Part shown: positions 1 to 8,903 of the stretch, in pieces | How positions within the stretch are numbered: the stretch's first letter is position 1 | Layout: every line of letters starts with the position of its first letter | DNA from: an uncultured Acidobacteriaceae bacterium | GTDB lineage: Bacteria > Acidobacteriota > Terriglobia > Terriglobales > Acidobacteriaceae | Direction of reading: 5' to 3' | Assembly (NCBI GenBank): GCA_937879855.1 | Contig: CALFMO010000062.1 | Span: forward strand, 1 to 64,000 | Length of the DNA stretch: 64,000 bases | Translations under genes and position numbers: made by a program | Notes under the pieces: generated by a model | The model's database searches: none | Told to the model about the DNA's origin: nothing | What the model saw: only the letters and a program-made list of their open reading frames with translations

Positions 1-1703
1 TGGGTGACCTTCTCGTCAAAGAGAAGATCATTACCCCAGAGCAGTTGGAACAAGCAACGAAGGCCCAGAAGGAACAGAGCTGTCGCCTGGGGTCCGCCCT
101 GGTGAAGCTTGGCTTCCTTACGGACGAGGATGTCACAAATTTCCTCTCCCGCCAGTATGGCGTTCCGGCCATTAACCTTTCCTACTTCGAAATTGACCCG
201 GCTGTCGTCAAGCTGATTCCATTCGAGACCGCCAAGCGTTACCAGATTCTTCCTTTAAGCAGAGTGGGCGCATCTCTCACCATCGCGATGGTCGATCCTA
301 CCAACGTCTTCGCGATGGACGATATCAAGTTCATGACCGGTTTCAATATCGAACCGGTGGTCGCCTCGGAAAGCTCCATCCTGGCGGGTATTGAAAAGGC
401 CTACGGCTCGACCAAGGAAGAAGATCTCGAGACCGTGATGCAGTCGATGTCGGAGATGAACGAGAGTGATGTCGAACTGCAATCGGAAGAGCAGCAGATG
501 GAGCTGGCCGAGCTGGAGAAAGCGGCCGACGAAGCTCCCGTCGTCAAATTGGTTAACGTCGTGCTGGGCGATGCGGTCAAGCGGGGCGCCAGCGACATCC
601 ACATCGAGCCTTACGAAAAAGAATTCCGCGTCCGGTTCCGTATTGACGGCGTACTGCAGTCGATCATGTCGCCGCCGATGAAGTTAAAGGACGCCATCAC
701 ATCCCGCTTGAAGATCATGTCGAAGCTCGATATCAGCGAAAAGCGCCTGCCGCAAGACGGTCGCATCATGCTGAAGATGAATATCGGCGGCCGCAAGAAG
801 CAGCTCGACTTCCGCGTCAGCACTCTGCCCACGCTGTGGGGCGAGAAGATCGTGCTTCGCTTGCTCGATAAAGAGAATCTTCGTCTCGACATGACCAAGC
901 TCGGCTTCGAGCCCGAGTCGCTGGTGAAATTCGAGAAGGCCATTCTGAAGCCGTACGGCATGGTGCTGGTCACCGGGCCGACGGGGTCGGGCAAGACCAA
1001 TACGCTCTATTCGGCAATCTCGCGTTTGAACCAGCCCGACACCAACATCATGACCGCCGAAGATCCGGTCGAGTTCCAGTTAGGCGGCGTCAACCAGGTG
1101 CAGATGAAGGAGCAGATCGGATTGAACTTTGCCGCAGCGTTGCGATCCTTTCTGCGGCAAGATCCCAACATCATTCTGGTCGGCGAAATCCGCGACTTTG
1201 AAACGGCTGAAATTGCGATTAAGGCCGCACTCACGGGCCACCTGGTGCTTTCCACGCTTCATACCAACGGAGCGCCCGAAACCATCACACGTCTCATGAA
1301 CATGGGTATCGAACCGTTCCTGGTCGCCACCTCCGTCCATCTCATCTGCGCTCAGCGCCTGGTGCGGCGCATTTGCAAGGACTGCACCGAAGTGGTGGAT
1401 GTGCCGGTACAGACGCTGATCGACGCAGGGTTTACGCCGGAAGAAGCCAAGACGGTGAAGATCCAGAAGGGCAAGGGTTGCGGAGTCTGCAATAGCACTG
1501 GATACAAGGGCCGTTGCGGTTTGTACGAGGTCATGGAAGTCGACGACGAAATCCGGGAACTAGTTCTGGTGGGCGCGTCGGCGGTCGAACTGAAAAAGAA
1601 AGCCATCGAGCGCGGCATGATCACGCTGCGCCGCAGTGGATTGATCAAAGTGGCAGCAGGCATGACCACGCTCGAGGAAGTGGCGCGCGAAACGATTCAT
1701 TGA
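1..1703 (+). CDS. pilB: Type IV pilus assembly ATPase PilB (5' end cut by window)
   Basis: This cytoplasmic hexameric ATPase of the GspE/PilB family powers pilus extension. The reading frame is open from base 3 without an upstream start, and the first residues (GDLLVKEKIITPEQL) match the usual start of an MshEN domain, so the gene begins upstream of the window; the TTG at 45 is not the true start. The Walker A motif GPTGSGKT lies at bases 975-998 and a Walker B region with GEIRD near 1180. A CxxC pair near 1375-1386 and a second near 1477-1490 form the zinc-binding tetrad typical of PilB. It is followed by pilT and pilC on the same strand, which supports PilB over a type II secretion GspE. 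Confidence 0.95.
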   Translation, partial: GDLLVKEKIITPEQLEQATKAQKEQSCRLGSALVKLGFLTDEDVTNFLSRQYGVPAINLSYFEIDPAVVKLIPFETAKRYQILPLSRVGASLTIAMVDPTNVFAMDDIKFMTGFNIEPVVASESSILAGIEKAYGSTKEEDLETVMQSMSEMNESDVELQSEEQQMELAELEKAADEAPVVKLVNVVLGDAVKRGASDIHIEPYEKEFRVRFRIDGVLQSIMSPPMKLKDAITSRLKIMSKLDISEKRLPQDGRIMLKMNIGGRKKQLDFRVSTLPTLWGEKIVLRLLDKENLRLDMTKLGFEPESLVKFEKAILKPYGMVLVTGPTGSGKTNTLYSAISRLNQPDTNIMTAEDPVEFQLGGVNQVQMKEQIGLNFAAALRSFLRQDPNIILVGEIRDFETAEIAIKAALTGHLVLSTLHTNGAPETITRLMNMGIEPFLVATSVHLICAQRLVRRICKDCTEVVDVPVQTLIDAGFTPEEAKTVKIQKGKGCGVCNSTGYKGRCGLYEVMEVDDEIRELVLVGASAVELKKKAIERGMITLRRSGLIKVAAGMTTLEEVARETIH

Positions 1704-1770
1704 TTCGTCGTCGGCCGTTTGTTGTGACTCGTTCGCCAACGACTAACGACCACCGACCAACGACGTCGAG
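1704..1770. repeat. Heptad-word inverted repeat between pilB and pilT
   Basis: Bases 1738-1765 are four consecutive 7-base words that are variants of AACGACC. The stretch 1705-1737 resembles the reverse complement of this array, so the spacer could fold into a long imperfect hairpin. It belongs to the heptad-word repeats seen at several other intergenic sites in this window. Confidence 0.6.
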
Positions 1771-1805
1771 AAAGATCAGGAAGTTCAAAGGGAAGGACAC
1801 TAGTT

Positions 1806-2942
1806 ATGGGTTTGTCGTTAAGCGATCTGCTCAAGAGAATGCTGGAGATGAATGGCAGCGATCTCCACATCACCACCAACTCGCCGCCCCAGATTCGTGT
1901 GCATGGCCACCTGGTGCCGCTCGATCTCCCGCAGTTGACGCCGGCTGAGACCAAGCAACTGGCCTACAGCGTCATGACCGATTCCCAGAAGCATCGCTTC
2001 GAAGAAAGCCTCGAGCTCGACTTCTCGTTCGGCTTGAAAGGACTGGCCCGCTTCCGCGCCAACGTTTTCAACCAGCGCGGCGCTACCGCCGCAGTCTTCC
2101 GTTTGATTCCTTTCGAAATCAAATCGTTCAATCAACTCGGTCTGGCCCCTGTCGTGGGCAAGCTCTGCGACAAGCCTCGAGGCCTGGTGTTGGTTACTGG
2201 ACCGACCGGTTCCGGTAAGTCCACGACGCTCGCCGCCATGATCGACAAGATCAACAGCGAGCGCCACGACCACATCCTGACCATCGAAGACCCGATTGAG
2301 TTTGTGCACATGAACAAGAATTGCGTGGTCAACCAGCGCGAACTTCACGCCGATACCAAGAGTTTCACCGACGCGTTGCGCGCCGCGCTTCGTGAAGATC
2401 CCGACGTCGTGCTCATCGGCGAAATGCGCGATCTGGAAACCATCGAGTCGGCGCTGCGCATCGCCGAAACCGGCCACTTGACCTTTGGCACGCTGCACAC
2501 CAACTCGGCGACCTCCACCATCAACCGTATCATCGACGTCTTTCCCGCTCACCAGCAGCCCCAGATTCGTGCCCAGCTGTCGCTGGTTCTGGAAGGCATC
2601 ATGTGCCAAAGCCTGCTGCCGACGATCAACGGCAAAGGCCGCGCCATGATCATGGAAATTCTTATTCCCAACGCAGCGGTGCGCAACCTGATTCGCGAAG
2701 ACAAAATTCACCAGATCTACTCCTCCATGCAGTCAGGACAGGAAAAGTTTGGAATGCAGACGTTTAACCAGTCGCTGGCTACCGCCTACTTCCAGAAACA
2801 GATTGCGCTGGAAACCGCAATGGCGCGCTCCAGCAATACGGACGAATTACAGGAAATGATTAACCGTGGAGCCAGTTTGATAAACCGGCCCACCGCGGCG
2901 GGAACAACTTTGGCACGAGGTGCTGCTCCCTCCAAGCACTAG
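1806..2942 (+). CDS. pilT: Type IV pilus retraction ATPase PilT
   Basis: PilT is the hexameric motor that depolymerises the pilus and drives twitching motility. The 378-residue length fits the family (about 345-380). Visible motifs are the Walker A sequence GPTGSGKST near residue 131, a Walker B with LIGEMRDLET, and the PilT-specific AIRNLIRE-like motif (here AVRNLIRED) in the C-terminal part. The start is the ATG after a purine-rich stretch (aagggaagg) about 10 bases upstream. It sits between pilB and pilC, so extension, retraction and platform proteins are probably made from one transcript. Confidence 0.95.
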   Translation: MGLSLSDLLKRMLEMNGSDLHITTNSPPQIRVHGHLVPLDLPQLTPAETKQLAYSVMTDSQKHRFEESLELDFSFGLKGLARFRANVFNQRGATAAVFRLIPFEIKSFNQLGLAPVVGKLCDKPRGLVLVTGPTGSGKSTTLAAMIDKINSERHDHILTIEDPIEFVHMNKNCVVNQRELHADTKSFTDALRAALREDPDVVLIGEMRDLETIESALRIAETGHLTFGTLHTNSATSTINRIIDVFPAHQQPQIRAQLSLVLEGIMCQSLLPTINGKGRAMIMEILIPNAAVRNLIREDKIHQIYSSMQSGQEKFGMQTFNQSLATAYFQKQIALETAMARSSNTDELQEMINRGASLINRPTAAGTTLARGAAPSKH

Positions 2943-3012
2943 GGGTGGTGGCAGCGGGATTTAGGAACACAGTATTCAACAAACCGATACATCAGTCGAG
3001 GAGAACTAAACC

Positions 3013-4221
3013 ATGCCAGTCTTTACATTTTCCGGCAAAGACGCGTCGGGACAGAAGATTTCCGGGGAGCGAATGGCGTCCAACAAGCAGGCGTTGGCGC
3101 AGGCGTTGCGCCGCGAGCGCATTACCCCGGGCGCGATTCGGGAAAAGGGCAAAGAATTTTCCATGCCCACCTTCGGTTCCGGCAAAGTTGGGACCAAGGA
3201 AATAGCGATCTTCTTTCGGCAGTTCTCGGTGATGATCGACGCTGGCCTGCCTCTGGTGCAGTGTCTGGAAATCCTGGCTGCAAACCAGGAGAACCAGGCC
3301 TTCCAGAAGATTTTGACTGGCGTGCGGACCACCGTCGAAGGTGGCGCAACGCTGGCCAATGCCATGCGCGGCTATCCCGTCGTCTTCGACGATCTCACCA
3401 CCAACATGATCGAGGCGGGCGAAACCGGCGGTATTCTCGACATTATTTTGCAACGTCTGGCCACCTACGTGGAAAAGGCCGTACGCTTGAAATCGGCCGT
3501 GAAGTCCGCGCTGATCTATCCCGTCGCCGTGGTCAGCATGGCGGTTGTGATCGTCGGAGCGCTGCTCAAGTGGGTCGTACCCATTTTCGCCAATTTGTTT
3601 GCCGGACTGGGCGTCAACCTTCCGCTACCCACCCGCATCGTCATGGGCCTTAGCGGATTTGTGCAAACCTTCTGGTGGGTGTTCATCGTAGGTGCGGTTG
3701 CCATTTTCTTTGGCATCAAGCAGATTCGCAAACACCCGCGCGGCCGTTATTACTTCGACAAGCTGCTTCTCCACGTTCCCGTAATCGGGACGCTGTTGCG
3801 GAAGATCGCCGTGGGCCGTTTCACCCGTACCCTGGGCACGCTGATTACTTCCGGCGTTCCTATTCTCGAAGGCTTGACCATTACGGCGAAAACCTCTGGC
3901 AACGCGGTTCTGGAAGAGGCGTTGCTGAAAGTACGCAAGGCCATCGAAGAAGGCCGGACCATCGTCGATCCACTGCGCGAGTGCGGTGTGTTCCCGAACA
4001 TGGTCACGCAAATGATCGGAGTCGGCGAAGCTACCGGCGCCATGGATTCGATGTTGCAAAAGATTGCCGACTTCTACGAAGAAGAAGTCGACGCTGCGAC
4101 CAAAGACATGTTGGCCATGCTGGAACCGTTCATCATCGGCGCTCTGGGCATCATGATTGGCGGTATCGTCATTTCGCTCTACATGCCGCTGTTCGCCATG
4201 ATCGCGAAGTTGGCTGGATAG
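3013..4221 (+). CDS. pilC: Type IV pilus inner-membrane platform protein PilC
   Basis: PilC is the polytopic inner-membrane protein on which PilB and PilT act. The 402-residue protein carries two T2SSF domains, roughly residues 68-190 and 270-395, each with the conserved QFSVMIDAGLPL-like or TLITSGVPILEGL-like segment. Hydrophobic segments lie near residues 170-195, 215-235 and at the C-terminus, matching the three membrane spans of the family. The ATG follows a strong GAGGAG site at about 2999-3004. It lies 70 bases after pilT. Confidence 0.95.
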   Translation: MPVFTFSGKDASGQKISGERMASNKQALAQALRRERITPGAIREKGKEFSMPTFGSGKVGTKEIAIFFRQFSVMIDAGLPLVQCLEILAANQENQAFQKILTGVRTTVEGGATLANAMRGYPVVFDDLTTNMIEAGETGGILDIILQRLATYVEKAVRLKSAVKSALIYPVAVVSMAVVIVGALLKWVVPIFANLFAGLGVNLPLPTRIVMGLSGFVQTFWWVFIVGAVAIFFGIKQIRKHPRGRYYFDKLLLHVPVIGTLLRKIAVGRFTRTLGTLITSGVPILEGLTITAKTSGNAVLEEALLKVRKAIEEGRTIVDPLRECGVFPNMVTQMIGVGEATGAMDSMLQKIADFYEEEVDAATKDMLAMLEPFIIGALGIMIGGIVISLYMPLFAMIAKLAG

Positions 4222-4240
4222 AGGCAGGGTTCAAAGGGAA

Positions 4241-4290
4241 AAGGGTTTCAAAGTTTCAAGCGGCGATCTGCGCGAAACTTTGAAACCCTT
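4241..4290. repeat. Perfect 17-bp inverted repeat between pilC and pilS
   Basis: Bases 4241-4257 and 4274-4290 are perfect reverse complements (AAGGGTTTCAAAGTTTC on the left) separated by 16 bases. The flanks carry further variants of the GTTTCAA word at 7- to 9-base spacing (4228-4312). It could act as a terminator or processing hairpin between pilC and the sensor-kinase gene, though no U-tract follows. It fits the window-wide pattern of word-built intergenic hairpins. Confidence 0.7.
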
Positions 4291-4320
4291 CAAACCATGA
4301 AACCTTGAAACATTATCGCC

Positions 4321-6009
4321 ATGCAATCGACGTTCGATGAACGCAATTGGCTGGTGTGGCTGGTTCGGGTCCGCATTCTTATCCTGACCCTTCTCTTCGC
4401 CATTGAGCTGGCGGTTGCCCAGTTCAATCCGGCCCCGCTGCCCATGCGGCTCTTCATCAGTACCATACTTCTGTGGTATGGCCTCTCTTTTTTCTACATT
4501 GTTCTGCTCTCTTTATGGCGGGAGCACCGCCTCCAGGCTGCGCTGCAGGTTTTGACCGATCTTATCCTTGTCAGCCTTGTCGTCCATGAAACCGGAGGAT
4601 GGGATAGTTCTCTCAACTTTCTTTATCCTCTGGTTATCATTGTTGCGAGCGTGCTGCTGACACGTGTGTGGGCGCACCTGGTCGCTGCCCTGGCATTCAT
4701 CCTTTACGGAACAGTACTGGAACTGAACTATTTTGGATTAGTTCCGTCCTACGCCAGTTCTCATCCCGGCCTGAAGACTCTTCAATCCATTATTTTCGTC
4801 AACCTGTTCGCTTTTCTGGCGGTGGCCTACCTCGCCGGATTGCTCACCGCAAAATTGCGGCAGGTGGGCGTACAACTGAAGAACACCAGCGGCGCACTCG
4901 AAAGCCTGCAGGCACTGCACGAGAACATCATCCACTCCATCAGCAGCGGCCTCATCACTACCGGCCTCGACGGTCGGATCACTCTGGTAAACGGCGCTGC
5001 GCAGCGGCTCTTGGAGCGCACTCCGGCGGAACTGCTGGGTATACGGGTCGATCAGCTGTTTCTCGATTCTCTCCCCACGGTGGAGTCTCCGCAGGCTCAC
5101 GGCGAAGTCCGTTTCGATGCGCCGACAAAGTTTCGCAAGACGCTACGCGTACGCGTTTCCGCTCTGACCGTGCCGGAGCGCGGAGAACTCGGATACGTCT
5201 ATGTGCTCGACGATCTCACCGAGATCCGGCGCCTGGAGCGCGAGGTGCGGATGCAGGACCGCTTGGCCGCAGTCGGTCGCTTGGCGGCCGCTATCGCACA
5301 CGAAATCCGTAATCCGCTGACTTCCATTGCCGGGTCCGTCAGCATGCTCTCCGGCGTGCCCGAGATGAACGATGATCACCGCCGCCTGCTCGACATCGTG
5401 ACTCGCGAGTCGCAGCGGCTGAACAGCATCATCACTGACTTCCTCGCCTACTCGCGCACCAAGCAATATCACTTGGACAAGGTCGACCTGATCCACCTCG
5501 TCGAAGATACATTGACGCTTATGGATCACCGCATGACCGCGGAAAACACCGGCATTACGATTCAGCGTCGGTTTCCTCCAGGGCAGGCTTGGACCATCGC
5601 CGATGGCGACAGGATCAAGCAGGTGTTTTGGAACTTCTGTGAGAATGCTGTTCGCGCAATGAAAGACGCCCAATCCGGCTGTCTCACAGTCACGGTCGAA
5701 GCGCTGGGCGAAGACTGGCAGATTGGATTTACCGACACCGGCCCGGGCATGAGTCCGCAACAGATCGAAAAAATCTTTGAGCCCTTTCAGTCCAACTTCG
5801 AGGGCGGAACCGGGCTCGGGCTGGCCATCGTTTACCAGATTGTGCAGGCACATGGTGGCAAAGTGTGGGCGCGGTCCAAACCGGGGCAGGGAACTACCTT
5901 CGTGTTGAGGTTACATCGTCTCGAAGCCGGGCGTGCACTTCCCGCCGCCGAGAACGCACCGGACAAAGCGCAGGTGCTGGTCGCAGCCGCCGGAGGTGGA
6001 CGTGGCTAA
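4321..6009 (+). CDS. pilS: PilS-like sensor histidine kinase
   Basis: This is a membrane histidine kinase, probably sensing pilin or envelope state and phosphorylating the downstream regulator. About six hydrophobic segments fill residues 10-185, followed by a PAS-like region (about 195-300). The H-box IAHEIRNPLTSI has its histidine near residue 327, and the ATP-binding domain shows NFCENAVRA (N-box), DTGPGMS (G1) and GGTGLGLAI (G2). It overlaps the start of the response regulator by 8 bases, so the pair is translationally coupled. The name pilS rests on this architecture and on the pilBTC context. Confidence 0.88.
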   Translation: MQSTFDERNWLVWLVRVRILILTLLFAIELAVAQFNPAPLPMRLFISTILLWYGLSFFYIVLLSLWREHRLQAALQVLTDLILVSLVVHETGGWDSSLNFLYPLVIIVASVLLTRVWAHLVAALAFILYGTVLELNYFGLVPSYASSHPGLKTLQSIIFVNLFAFLAVAYLAGLLTAKLRQVGVQLKNTSGALESLQALHENIIHSISSGLITTGLDGRITLVNGAAQRLLERTPAELLGIRVDQLFLDSLPTVESPQAHGEVRFDAPTKFRKTLRVRVSALTVPERGELGYVYVLDDLTEIRRLEREVRMQDRLAAVGRLAAAIAHEIRNPLTSIAGSVSMLSGVPEMNDDHRRLLDIVTRESQRLNSIITDFLAYSRTKQYHLDKVDLIHLVEDTLTLMDHRMTAENTGITIQRRFPPGQAWTIADGDRIKQVFWNFCENAVRAMKDAQSGCLTVTVEALGEDWQIGFTDTGPGMSPQQIEKIFEPFQSNFEGGTGLGLAIVYQIVQAHGGKVWARSKPGQGTTFVLRLHRLEAGRALPAAENAPDKAQVLVAAAGGGRG

Positions 6010-7396
6010 CATCCTGGTTTGCGACGACGAACGCTCCATCTGTGAAATGCTCGATATCTCCTTGCGCCGCGAAGGGCACCGCGTGGAGACAGTACAGGCG
6101 GGGCAGCAGGCGAAGAACAAGATCGACGGCGCGCTCTACGACGTCATCATCACCGACATCAAGATGCCGACCATCGACGGCATTGAAGTGCTGCGCCATG
6201 CCCACAAAATTTCACCTGATTCTGCCGTGATCCTGATTACCGCGGTCGACGACTACGCCGCTGCCGTCGAAGCCGTGAAAGCGGGAGGCGCCACGGACTA
6301 TATCCGCAAGGGGCCTGGACTGGTCGACGAGATCAAACTGGCCATCAACCGCGCGGTTGAGAAACTCAATCTCAGCAAGCAGAACTTCGCGCTGCGGCGC
6401 GACGCCGCGGCCCGCAATTCGCTCGACAACATCATCGGCTCCAGCGCCGCCATGGAAAAGCTCAAGCAGACGGTGCGTACCGTGGCCTCCACCGCCAGCA
6501 CCGTGCTAATTCACGGTGAAAGCGGCACCGGAAAAGAACTGGTCGCCCGTGCGGTCCACGTCTGTTCTCCGCGGGCTACTGAGGCTTTCGTCTCAGTAAA
6601 CTGCGGGGCTTTCCCCGAAACCTTGCTCGAGAGCGAACTTTTCGGTTATCTCAAAGGCGCATTTACCGGAGCGAACCAGAACAAGCGCGGCCTGTTCGAA
6701 GTTGCCGATGGCGGCACCATCTTCCTCGACGAAATCAGCGAAATGACATTGGCCATGCAGGTGAAGCTGCTGCGCGTGCTGCAGGAACGCACGGTGCGCC
6801 CGGTGGGCAGCACCAGCGAAATTGCGATCGATGTGCGTGTGATCGCCGCCACCAACCGCGATCTCGACAAAGCGGTTGCCGAAAACCTGTTTCGCGAAGA
6901 TCTCTACTACCGCTTGAATGTTATTCCCATCCGCGTGCCTCCTCTAAGCGAGCGCCGCGAAGATATTCCACTGCTGGTGAACCACTTCTTAAAGAAATAC
7001 GCCGCCGCCGCCGGGCGCAGCATCTTGCGGGTGCATGCGCCTTCGCTCGACTCATTGTGCGGTTATGAGTGGCCGGGAAACGTTCGCCAGTTGGAGAACA
7101 CCGTGGAACGCGCCGTTGCCCTGGAGACGACCGATGAACTGCACGTCCAACTTCCTGCCGAACGTCCCAAAGCGCGCGCCGCGGCCGCCTCTGCCGATGG
7201 AGGACCGCTGCCGGAAATTGGTGGCGATGTGACTCTTCCTCAAGGCATGGGCATGGAAAACTATGTGGCGGGAATCGAGCGCTCGCTCTTGCAGAACGCG
7301 CTGCATCAAAGCGGCGGCGTGCAGACCAAAGCGGCCGACGTCCTCGGCATCTCCTACCGCTCGTTCCGGCATTTGATGAAAAAGTACAGCTTGTAG
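6002..7396 (+). CDS. pilR: PilR-like sigma-54-dependent response regulator
   Basis: This NtrC-type regulator should activate sigma-54 promoters, classically that of pilA. It has a receiver domain with acidic pocket DDE and phospho-acceptor Asp in ITDIKMP (about residue 52). The AAA+ domain has Walker A GESGTGKE (about 173) and the sigma-54 contact loop GAFTGA (about 220). A Fis-type helix-turn-helix ends the protein. I choose the GTG at 6002 because GGAGG (5992-5996) lies 5 bases upstream; the open frame extends further upstream but only inside pilS. No pilin gene follows, so its target promoter lies outside the window. Confidence 0.92.
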   Translation: MANILVCDDERSICEMLDISLRREGHRVETVQAGQQAKNKIDGALYDVIITDIKMPTIDGIEVLRHAHKISPDSAVILITAVDDYAAAVEAVKAGGATDYIRKGPGLVDEIKLAINRAVEKLNLSKQNFALRRDAAARNSLDNIIGSSAAMEKLKQTVRTVASTASTVLIHGESGTGKELVARAVHVCSPRATEAFVSVNCGAFPETLLESELFGYLKGAFTGANQNKRGLFEVADGGTIFLDEISEMTLAMQVKLLRVLQERTVRPVGSTSEIAIDVRVIAATNRDLDKAVAENLFREDLYYRLNVIPIRVPPLSERREDIPLLVNHFLKKYAAAAGRSILRVHAPSLDSLCGYEWPGNVRQLENTVERAVALETTDELHVQLPAERPKARAAAASADGGPLPEIGGDVTLPQGMGMENYVAGIERSLLQNALHQSGGVQTKAADVLGISYRSFRHLMKKYSL

Positions 7397-7420
7397 GCCC
7401 TGAACAACGATGAGTTCGCT

Positions 7421-8017
7421 ATGACTTCGAAGATCGTCCTAGTGTTTCTACTCGAAAGCGCTCTACTCGTGTCCACAGCCTGCGAGATCCCGACTTCGGT
7501 TACCCTGAAAGATGGGCCTTCATTCACTTTGAGTGGCAGTGGGCACCTGGCGTCTTTCACTGTTTACGCTCCGGAACCAGGTCACAAGATCGCAACTCCT
7601 CTTGACCGAGGAAGCGTCGTCTGGCAGATCCGCGCAACCGACGGTTACTTCAAAGGAGCCATGGTCGAACACATGAAAGTTCGCTATGGTAGTTTGCCGC
7701 AAGGATACTTGCAGACGGTACCCAACGATAGTCCGCTTCTCGGCTGTGTCTCTAGTGACCGATGGTGTCGTTCTCCTCGTGTTCTCGAAGCCGGAGAAAT
7801 CTACTACTTCTTTGCCGAAACGACGGATGCTCCCGGCGCCGAAGGGTTCTTCTATATGGATGGGTCTGCTCCAATTGAACTCAAAATCCCCGGCCTCTGT
7901 CAGAGCGGGTTCAGCGGCAACCTCAAAGCCATAAACTGCGGAACGGGGACGCCCTATGTCGAACCGCAGAATCTAGATAAGTTTGTCAGGGAGCACCGAG
8001 TCAACAAGTGGTTCTAA
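7421..8017 (+). CDS. Hypothetical exported protein, possible lipoprotein
   Basis: This 198-residue protein has no family I recognise. A hydrophobic N-terminus ending in LLVSTAC resembles a lipoprotein signal, with Cys21 as the possible lipidated residue. The rest looks like a secreted beta-rich domain with several cysteines (near residues 105, 112, 154 and 164) that could form disulphides. It starts 24 bases after the PilR-like gene, so it may share that transcript, which is the position where pilA is often found in related clusters. It overlaps the tail of the opposite-strand TPR gene by four bases. Confidence 0.65.
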   Translation: MTSKIVLVFLLESALLVSTACEIPTSVTLKDGPSFTLSGSGHLASFTVYAPEPGHKIATPLDRGSVVWQIRATDGYFKGAMVEHMKVRYGSLPQGYLQTVPNDSPLLGCVSSDRWCRSPRVLEAGEIYYFFAETTDAPGAEGFFYMDGSAPIELKIPGLCQSGFSGNLKAINCGTGTPYVEPQNLDKFVREHRVNKWF

Positions 8018-8367
8018 GGTTTTCCCTTGAGTTGTGCCTTCCATCCCAGCACGCGCGCCTTTGCGCCCTCCGCCTCAGCTTCGGGAATCATCCCTTTCTT
8101 CTGGTAGAGCACCGACAAGCTGGTGTGCGCCAGCACATCGTCCGGATCGATTTCCGCGAGGCGCTGCGCGACCGCGATCGCTTCATCATAACGTTGCAAG
8201 TCCTGCAGCGCCCGCGCCAGTCCGTGCATCGCTTCAGTAAATTTCGGATCGGCATCCAGAGACTCCTGATACGCGGCTACGGCCTTTTCCAGCTTCCCAT
8301 CGGCCATCAAATCAAGAGCGGCATAGTAGTGGTCTTCAGCTTTTTGGCGGGCGTTCGGGTCAGGCAT
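8014..8367 (-). CDS. Small TPR-repeat protein
   Basis: The 117-residue protein consists almost entirely of tetratricopeptide repeats: helices with the spacing A..G...A/Y..A...L carry on from about residue 10 to 105 (for example AVAAYQESLDADP and AIAVAQRLAEIDP). There is no signal peptide or membrane segment, so it is probably a cytoplasmic scaffold for protein contacts. Partners cannot be inferred. The gene converges with the hypothetical exported protein and ends inside it by four bases. Confidence 0.8.
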   Translation of the reverse strand: MPDPNARQKAEDHYYAALDLMADGKLEKAVAAYQESLDADPKFTEAMHGLARALQDLQRYDEAIAVAQRLAEIDPDDVLAHTSLSVLYQKKGMIPEAEAEGAKARVLGWKAQLKGKP

Positions 8368-8562
8368 GCAGGAAGAATTCCACGCAGAAACAGGATTCTA
8401 ACATGAGCCATCATCGACTTTGTCTTCGGGACCTCAAACCAAGAAAAACACCAAGTGCCGCGAAGGTTTCTTGGCGCGCGTTTCCTGCGTGATCCTTCGC
8501 GCCCTTCGTGGTTGATGGGTTTTTCTTGAAGAGTTCCTTGACCGACTGAGTATGATGGCTGC

Positions 8563-8796
8563 ATGCGCTACAAGCTGCGTTTTCTTTGGAATGCCACCAA
8601 GGGCCATCGCCTGGCCCCATGGCGCAGTCCCTACCTGCTATGGCGCATCGAAACCTACACAGGCGTGAAGATGACGCAAATCCACTTTTTGGAGTTTTGG
8701 GAGTTCGTGTGGCGGGAGCGAAGCGATCTCTGGCGCTTTCTCAAGTGGACCAGCGAGATGGAGCGCCACGTCCATCCCAAACCCAAAAAATCCTAG
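8563..8796 (+). CDS. Small basic, tryptophan-rich conserved-looking protein
   Basis: This 77-residue protein is rich in Trp, Arg and Tyr (WNATKGHRL, PWRSPYLLWRIETYTG, FWEFVWRERSDLWRFLKW) and has no membrane segment. I believe similar short proteins occur in other Acidobacteriota, but I cannot name a family. No ribosome-binding site precedes the ATG; instead a TATGAT box sits at 8551-8556, only 6 bases before the start, so the mRNA may be leaderless. It is isolated between a minus-strand TPR gene and a repeat. Confidence 0.55.
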   Translation: MRYKLRFLWNATKGHRLAPWRSPYLLWRIETYTGVKMTQIHFLEFWEFVWRERSDLWRFLKWTSEMERHVHPKPKKS

Positions 8797-8805
8797 AAGC
8801 GCTCA

Positions 8806-8851
8806 GTAGCGCCGCCGTCCCGGCGGCTGTCGTGGCGGCGTCTCGCCGCCA
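8806..8851. repeat. Double-hairpin repeat, copy A
   Basis: The sequence reads GTAGC, a 7-bp stem with TCC loop (8811-8827), TGTCG, then an 8-bp stem with TCT loop (8833-8851). A second copy at 62049-62094 keeps the single-stranded parts but changes the stems with paired, compensating substitutions. A further small hairpin (CTCGC/GCGAG) follows at 8852-8865. The region between the small Trp-rich gene and the SAM hydrolase contains nothing else recognisable. Confidence 0.7.
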
Positions 8852-8903
8852 CTCGCGCCGGCGAGACGCCCGCGCGATAGTTGGCAAAGTGCCGTGTAAG
8901 AAG

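Noticed and set aside
1818..2711. 297-codon minus-strand frame across pilT
   Set aside because: It is antisense to pilT, which has all family motifs; codon bias alone keeps the frame open.
2905..2930. Possible sigma-54 promoter (TTGGCACGAGGTGCTGC)
   Set aside because: The GG-to-GC spacing is one base too long for the -24/-12 element and it lies within the end of pilT.
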